Shown one piece after another: positions 60,156 to 64,000 of a stretch of 64,000 nt of DNA. Every line of letters starts with the position of its first letter. Within the stretch, counting starts at the first letter, position 1. The position numbers and the translations under genes are program-made. Origin of the DNA: Nitrososphaerales archaeon (GTDB lineage Archaea > Thermoproteota > Nitrososphaeria > Nitrososphaerales > Gagatemarchaeaceae); the NCBI GenBank assembly GCA_032906765.1, contig JAJTZB010000002.1, positions 62,001-126,000 of the forward strand. Direction: 5' to 3'. The notes beneath the pieces were generated by a model. It was not told the DNA's origin and did no database searches. It worked only from the letters and a program-made list of their open reading frames with translations.

Positions 60156-60536
60156 ATGGAAGGGACAATCATAGGGGTCTTCGGCTCAGACTCCCAGATG
60201 AAGACGGCGTTCGAGACTTCGCTGGCAAAGAAGGGCGAAGCGAAGGACCTTGAGAAGAGCCACTGGTTGGACGATGGGACGACACAACTCACTGACCGGC
60301 TGCGAATCGACTTTCGAAGGTCGCCGTTCTACAAGCAATCGGTTGTCGGGCGCGACCTCCACCTTCAGCTACCGGGCGAGATGCTCACAGCCGCGATTAC
60401 TCAGGGACAATCTGATGGCGAGATTACGGTGAAGCTGCCAACCCAGGTGCCCGTCTGGCCTGGGATGCGCGTCGCTGTCATCGACCTCAACGGGAAGAAT
60501 CTCAGGGTCGCGGGTGGCGGCTCATGCAAGGCTTAA
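60156..60536 (+). CDS. Small protein resembling translation-factor-like domains, unknown
   Basis: This 126-residue protein starts GTIIGVFGSDSQMKTAFETS LAKKG-like, without a GTPase P-loop. It has a beta-rich C-half with TVKLPTQVPVWPGMRVAVID and ends GGGSCKA. The layout recalls truncated EF-Tu/SelB-like proteins of archaea, which is a weak similarity. It is in the same direction as, and 10 bases after, the peptidase. Confidence 0.5.
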   Translation: MEGTIIGVFGSDSQMKTAFETSLAKKGEAKDLEKSHWLDDGTTQLTDRLRIDFRRSPFYKQSVVGRDLHLQLPGEMLTAAITQGQSDGEITVKLPTQVPVWPGMRVAVIDLNGKNLRVAGGGSCKA

Positions 60537-60562
60537 TTTCCAAAACGCAGGGGGTTGGACAG

Positions 60563-61120
60563 ATGCCGGCGTTTGAGGTTGCGACGTTTGGTTCAGGTTG
60601 CTTCTGGTGCTCTGAGGCCGTGTTCAAGGAACTCGTCGGTGTTGTGAAGGTGGAGCCGGGCTACTCTGGAGGGTCGGTCGTGAATCCTATCTACGAGGAT
60701 GTCTGCACCGACAAGACTGGCCACGCGGAGGTCGCGCAGGTCACCTTTGACCCTGAGGTGGTCTCTTACAGGGAGCTCCTCGAAGTATTCTTCTCAACCC
60801 ATGACCCGACTACGCTAAACCGCCAGGGTCATGACGTTGGAACCCAGTACCGGTCGGTGATCTTCTTCCATAGCGAGGAGCAGAAGGCAGTTGCCGAAGC
60901 AACTATCGAAGAACTAAGGAAAGAAGGCGCCTTCAAGAAACCGATAGTCACAGAGGTGGCGCCTCTCAAGGCGTTCTACCCGGCTGAGGATTATCATCAC
61001 GATTACTACAAGAGAAACAATTTTCGGCCGTATTGCCAAGTCGTGATATCCCCAAAGCTCGCGAAGTTCAGGGAGCACTTCAGGGGCAAGCTGAAGGACT
61101 CGCGGGCAGCTGCTGGATAA
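60563..61120 (+). CDS. msrA: Peptide methionine sulfoxide reductase MsrA
   Basis: From ATG 60563 it encodes 185 residues. The catalytic motif is GSGCFWCSEAVF, followed by GYSGG, GHAEVAQVTFDP and AEDYHHDYY. It reduces methionine-S-sulfoxide in proteins. A TATA-like GCTTAATTTC lies about 28 bases upstream, favouring this ATG over TTG-type starts upstream. Confidence 0.95.
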   Translation: MPAFEVATFGSGCFWCSEAVFKELVGVVKVEPGYSGGSVVNPIYEDVCTDKTGHAEVAQVTFDPEVVSYRELLEVFFSTHDPTTLNRQGHDVGTQYRSVIFFHSEEQKAVAEATIEELRKEGAFKKPIVTEVAPLKAFYPAEDYHHDYYKRNNFRPYCQVVISPKLAKFREHFRGKLKDSRAAAG

Positions 61121-61141
61121 GTTAAATCCACGCCACGGACC

Positions 61142-61411
61142 ATGACGCGCGAGAACGTGATGTCCAGGCTCATCGGCCCGTCGAAGCGGTGGTTAGGATC
61201 GCTGCTCTCATCAATGAAGCGAACAATCTGGGAGCTGGCCGCGGCAGTGAAGCTCCGTAGCGCGAAGAGGCTGATCGCGCTCGTGAGCGAAGGTTCCCCG
61301 CTCGAGTCGTCCATCGAGGGGGTCCTCGGCCTCGCTTTCAGAGTAATCATACTTGCACCCGTGATTCTCATGCCTGCCTACTACCTCATCCTGACCCTAG
61401 TGCGACCATAG
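61142..61411 (+). CDS. Small membrane-associated protein, unknown
   Basis: This 89-residue protein has a basic amphipathic N-terminal 50 residues and one hydrophobic helix near the C-terminus (LAFRVIILAPVILMPAYYLI). It is followed after 1 base by the AK6-like gene, so it is probably co-transcribed. Function unknown. Confidence 0.5.
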   Translation: MTRENVMSRLIGPSKRWLGSLLSSMKRTIWELAAAVKLRSAKRLIALVSEGSPLESSIEGVLGLAFRVIILAPVILMPAYYLILTLVRP

Positions 61412-61412
61412 A

Positions 61413-61997
61413 TTGGGAAGATTTCTCGGGATTACAGGAACTCCGGGCACGGGAAAGAAGAGCGTAGCGCCTCTCGTTTCAGCGAAACTCGGCCTCCCAT
61501 GCCTGTCGCTCAACGAACTGGCTAGCTCGGGTCGCAGCGGCAGGGCAGGCGCCAGGGAATTCGATGTCGACACCGCCCTTCTTCGGCGCGTCCTTCTCAA
61601 GGCTGCGAGGGGACCCTGCGTAGTTCACGGGCACCTCGTCCCAGACGTCCTTCAGAAGAGAGATGTTGACATGGTCGTTGTCCTCCGATGCGACCCGGCA
61701 GTCCTGAAGATGCGACTGCGCGCAAGGGGCTGTCCTCCGGCCAAGGTGGCCGCAAACGTCGAGGCGGAGCTGATTGGGCTTGTCTCAGCTTCTTCAATCA
61801 CGAGGTTCGGACGAAGTACGGTACTCGAATTCGACACGACCTCAACCGATGCGCATGAGGCGGCGCAGAGTGTTGCTAGGCTGCTCAAGAGGACCATCCG
61901 CCCTGCCCCGCCGATAGACTGGATTGGGGACTACGGTTCGGCTGTGAAGCTCAGGTCCTTGCTCTCGGACGAGAGCACCGAGTCTGCTCGCACCTGA
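61413..61997 (+). CDS. AK6/Fap7-like adenylate kinase
   Basis: In this 194-residue protein, the P-loop is GITGTPGTGKKSV, followed by a short NMP-binding region and VHGHLVPDVL, RCDPAVLKMRLRARGCPPAKV. Fap7/AK6 proteins act in small-subunit rRNA maturation. The start is TTG 61413. The 3' end overlaps the convergent herA-like gene by 67 bases, an unusually long overlap that both proteins' C-termini tolerate. Confidence 0.85.
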   Translation: MGRFLGITGTPGTGKKSVAPLVSAKLGLPCLSLNELASSGRSGRAGAREFDVDTALLRRVLLKAARGPCVVHGHLVPDVLQKRDVDMVVVLRCDPAVLKMRLRARGCPPAKVAANVEAELIGLVSASSITRFGRSTVLEFDTTSTDAHEAAQSVARLLKRTIRPAPPIDWIGDYGSAVKLRSLLSDESTESART

Positions 61998-63685
61998 ACG
62001 AGGATTGGTTTCTGCATCCTGCTGAGGCTGACGACAGCCTCGCCCACCTGTAGCGCCCCTATGTGGTCCTTCTGTTCGCGTGTCAGGCTAAGGGCGTCTC
62101 CAATCAGCGCCAGGTCCTCCGGCCACGCCACCCTGTGGATGACCCTAACTCCGGAGTTCTTGATCATCTCTGAGGCGACCTGTGTCGGAAACTGGGCCAC
62201 GAAGAGCATAGCCTCGCCGAACTTCCTCAGCTCAGAGATCATCCTCTCTCCCACGCTCGGCGGGTCTTCCGTCCTCCTCGAAGGGGCAACGTTTCTCGCC
62301 TCCTCCACAACTGTCAGGTGCTCAAGACTGCTTCGTCTCCTGATCCTGTACTCGTAGACCATCTTCAGCATTATGTCAGTGAATACACTCCTTGTTTGCG
62401 CGTCCCTGAGATGGCCCAACTCGATACAGACGACCTTCCCGAGAAGCTCCTCCAAGCTGTACGTCCCGGGCCCGTCAAGCGCCTTCCCCGCCTGTCCCTG
62501 TGTCAGGGGCACTAACCTGCGGAGCAGCGCGACCTTCGTTTCATTGTCGTAGGCAGATCTCAGGGGGTATGCCTCGATTGTCCTGACGAGCGATGCGAGA
62601 CTGGGTATCTCATCCTCACTGCTCTCTGTCACCCGCTTCTGGAGGGCGTTTCTGAACATGTACGCCTGGGGGTGCGTGAAGTGGTAGATGTCGGAGAAGA
62701 TGTCTGTGACCATCGCTATGTGTTCCATCGGGTCTGTGGACTGCGAAGCCTCGACCGGATTGATTGAGAAATCATCCTTGCCAGGTGATAACACCTGCCC
62801 GCCTACCCGGGAAACTATTGGAGCGTACTCGTTATGCCAATCCAGGACCATTACAGGAAGACCCATCTCTGCGACCTGCTGCACTACAGTCGCTGCAGTA
62901 GTCGACTTGCCGCTGCCTGTCATTCCCAATATTGCCACGTGCCTCTTGAGGTCGTCGAGCTGGAGGTGGAAGTCGTGGAACTCTCCGCCGGCAGACTTCA
63001 CGGTGCCGAGGAGAATCCCGGTCTTGCCGGACTCTGCTGCGTTCGGCAAATAGAACTGCGGCGACTGTCCAAGCGAGCCAACGGACGGGCTCCTGCCCTC
63101 GAACGATTCGAGAGTGCTCACAACGGAGGCGCTCCCGACCTGAGGGAGGCGCGGCTCACTGGGAAGGAAGAGCGTCTTCACGAAGTCTCGCAGCTCGTTC
63201 CTGCACAGCCTCCTCACAGTCGCACTCGGCAGGGCGACTGTCAGGGTCGCGGCCAGGACGCTGGCCCGCTGCTCAAGGCTTTGTGCTGCCTCGCCCAACT
63301 CCTTACTTTTTGTGTCAACCCAGGTGCCGACAACGAGGTCGAACTCGAACAACTCCTTCTCCTCTTCCTCCTCTTGAGCGGGTGTCATCATGGAAATGTA
63401 AAGGAAAGGGACGCCCGCCCTGTAGAGACCGTCAAAGAGGCCACGCATTCTTTGCTGTTGAAGGGTGATGCGCATCGTCGCAGCGTAGTCCAGTCTCGAC
63501 TCATCCGAGCTGTCCGAGAGCCTGACACGCATCAGGGCCATCACCCTCTCCTTGGAACCGTTCGAAAGTGACACGAACTTCCCGTCTAGGATTCGTATGG
63601 ACTCTAGCTTCAGTGTCTCCGTCGGTCTGATCTTCCAGGCCAACCTGGATCCGAATCCCTCTCCCTCGCCGCGCAAAGCAGTCAC
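61931..63685 (-). CDS. HerA/VirB4-type ATPase
   Basis: This 584-residue protein has an N-terminal beta-rich domain and about 60 residues of acidic/helical linker (AQEEEEEKELFEFD). The P-loop is ILGMTGSGKSTTAATVVQQ, then VLDWHNEY (HerA signature) and LTVVEEARNVAP (Walker B). HerA pumps DNA with NurA in end resection, while related ATPases serve other machines. No nurA is visible. It overlaps the pilin-like gene by 4 bases. Confidence 0.85.
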   Translation of the reverse strand: MTALRGEGEGFGSRLAWKIRPTETLKLESIRILDGKFVSLSNGSKERVMALMRVRLSDSSDESRLDYAATMRITLQQQRMRGLFDGLYRAGVPFLYISMMTPAQEEEEEKELFEFDLVVGTWVDTKSKELGEAAQSLEQRASVLAATLTVALPSATVRRLCRNELRDFVKTLFLPSEPRLPQVGSASVVSTLESFEGRSPSVGSLGQSPQFYLPNAAESGKTGILLGTVKSAGGEFHDFHLQLDDLKRHVAILGMTGSGKSTTAATVVQQVAEMGLPVMVLDWHNEYAPIVSRVGGQVLSPGKDDFSINPVEASQSTDPMEHIAMVTDIFSDIYHFTHPQAYMFRNALQKRVTESSEDEIPSLASLVRTIEAYPLRSAYDNETKVALLRRLVPLTQGQAGKALDGPGTYSLEELLGKVVCIELGHLRDAQTRSVFTDIMLKMVYEYRIRRRSSLEHLTVVEEARNVAPSRRTEDPPSVGERMISELRKFGEAMLFVAQFPTQVASEMIKNSGVRVIHRVAWPEDLALIGDALSLTREQKDHIGALQVGEAVVSLSRMQKPILVQVRADSVLSSESKDLSFTAEP

Positions 63686-63888
63686 CAGTGGAAGAGAGAG
63701 CCGAACATGTTGCTGATTGCAGATGAGATTGAGCTCCAGATACTGGAGGTGTAGCTCGCGCTCTGCTTCAGTATCGACTCGATCCCTCCCACAAGGAGCG
63801 AGAGTGCGACGAGGGCGACCGACAGGAGCAGAGCCTCCTCGATCAGCTGCGCACCTGACCTCCTTGTGAACCTCTCCCTTCTCTTCAT
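63682..63888 (-). CDS. Small pilin-like protein
   Basis: This 68-residue protein has a basic N-terminus (MKRRERFTRRSGAQ), then LIEEALLLSVALVALSLLVG and a Ser/Ile-rich end. A Gly before a Gln-x2-Glu-Glu stretch and a hydrophobic helix resembles class III (type IV pilin-like) signal peptides. A TATA-like GGAATTAAATAG lies about 28 bases upstream. It is first in a run with the HerA-like ATPase. Confidence 0.5.
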   Translation of the reverse strand: MKRRERFTRRSGAQLIEEALLLSVALVALSLLVGGIESILKQSASYTSSIWSSISSAISNMFGSLFHW

Positions 63889-63908
63889 GCCATGTTGAGT
63901 CTGTTTCG

Positions 63909-64000
63909 CTATTTAATTCCCCACAGGGGAGCGACGGGGACTGCAGCCAGGGGTGAGGCGGCCTCCAGCGCCAGCGCGAAGACCGTCATCGCCACGGCCA
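63909..64000 (-). CDS. C-terminal end of a membrane protein, 5' part outside window
   Basis: The reverse-strand frame ending in TAG at 63909-63911 reads AVAMTVFALALEAASPLAAV, then PVAPLWGIK. It is a hydrophobic tail of a gene that continues beyond the window. Since a pilin-like gene follows, it might belong to a secretion/pilus membrane component, but this is not shown by the sequence. Confidence 0.35.
   Translation of the reverse strand, partial: AVAMTVFALALEAASPLAAVPVAPLWGIK

Overview
The window comes from an archaeal chromosome. Markers include a histone, the archaeal-type methionine adenosyltransferase, RadB, an Sm-like protein, eS17, a RIO2-type kinase, the KEOPS subunit Cgi121, a SAMP/MoaD-type ubiquitin-like protein, an RqcH/NEMF homologue, HerA, and TATA boxes 22-30 bases upstream of starts that often look leaderless. 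TrpB2, the ThiR-type thiamine regulator, an AbrB-PhoU fusion and an EMC6-like protein fit a TACK archaeon near the Nitrososphaeria (Thaumarchaeota-like). This is inferred from gene content only. GTG and TTG starts are frequent, and the GMC oxidase, nucleoside hydrolase, S9 peptidase and glutamate dehydrogenase hint at a heterotrophic lifestyle.

Layout. 1-18.6 kb is a dense housekeeping region: ribosome quality control, RadB, LSm, MAT, RIO kinase, a thiamine block (AIR-synthase-like protein, ThiT, divergent ThiR), CTP synthase, PhoU, acylphosphatase, isocitrate dehydrogenase, a sugar kinase and an ACT-domain protein. 18.6-23.1 kb is an accessory island with a 7-TM protein, about 350 bases of consecutive hairpins (unidentified RNA), a small anchored surface protein and a group II intron. 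The intron has a full RT-maturase-HNH ORF and a clear domain V, but no visible domain I upstream. A 17-base direct repeat lies near both island edges. 23.1-33.5 kb holds trpB2, a RelE-like toxin-antitoxin pair with a palindromic operator, tldD/tldE, an RNase J-like protein, a HAD phosphatase and a GMC oxidoreductase. 33.5-35.8 kb is a GAR-synthetase-like ATP-grasp gene interrupted by a homing-endonuclease intein.

35.8-40.1 kb is a second accessory segment. It carries a translationally coupled pair, a gluzincin metallopeptidase and a ComEC-like metallo-beta-lactamase-fold hydrolase, and ends near a tRNA-like 3' fragment. An intron-containing tRNA-Arg(CCG) follows, divergent from argS. 40.4-64 kb returns to housekeeping: argS, a SerB-like phosphatase, a class V aminotransferase, tRNA-Gln, a membrane-anchored Rieske protein, a PadR/ABC exporter operon, gluconeogenesis genes (aldolase, FBPase, triosephosphate isomerase), glutamate dehydrogenase, t6A/KEOPS genes, eS17, TatD, histone, a heme-oxygenase-like diiron protein, tRNA-Glu, a frameshifted S9 peptidase, MsrA, AK6/Fap7 and a HerA/pilin-like block.

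Functional links: ThiR and ThiT share a palindromic TATA element. Aldolase and FBPase are divergent, with triosephosphate isomerase nearby. TsaC and Cgi121 (both needed for tRNA t6A) converge. The paired MBL hydrolase and metallopeptidase form the most system-like uncharacterised unit.
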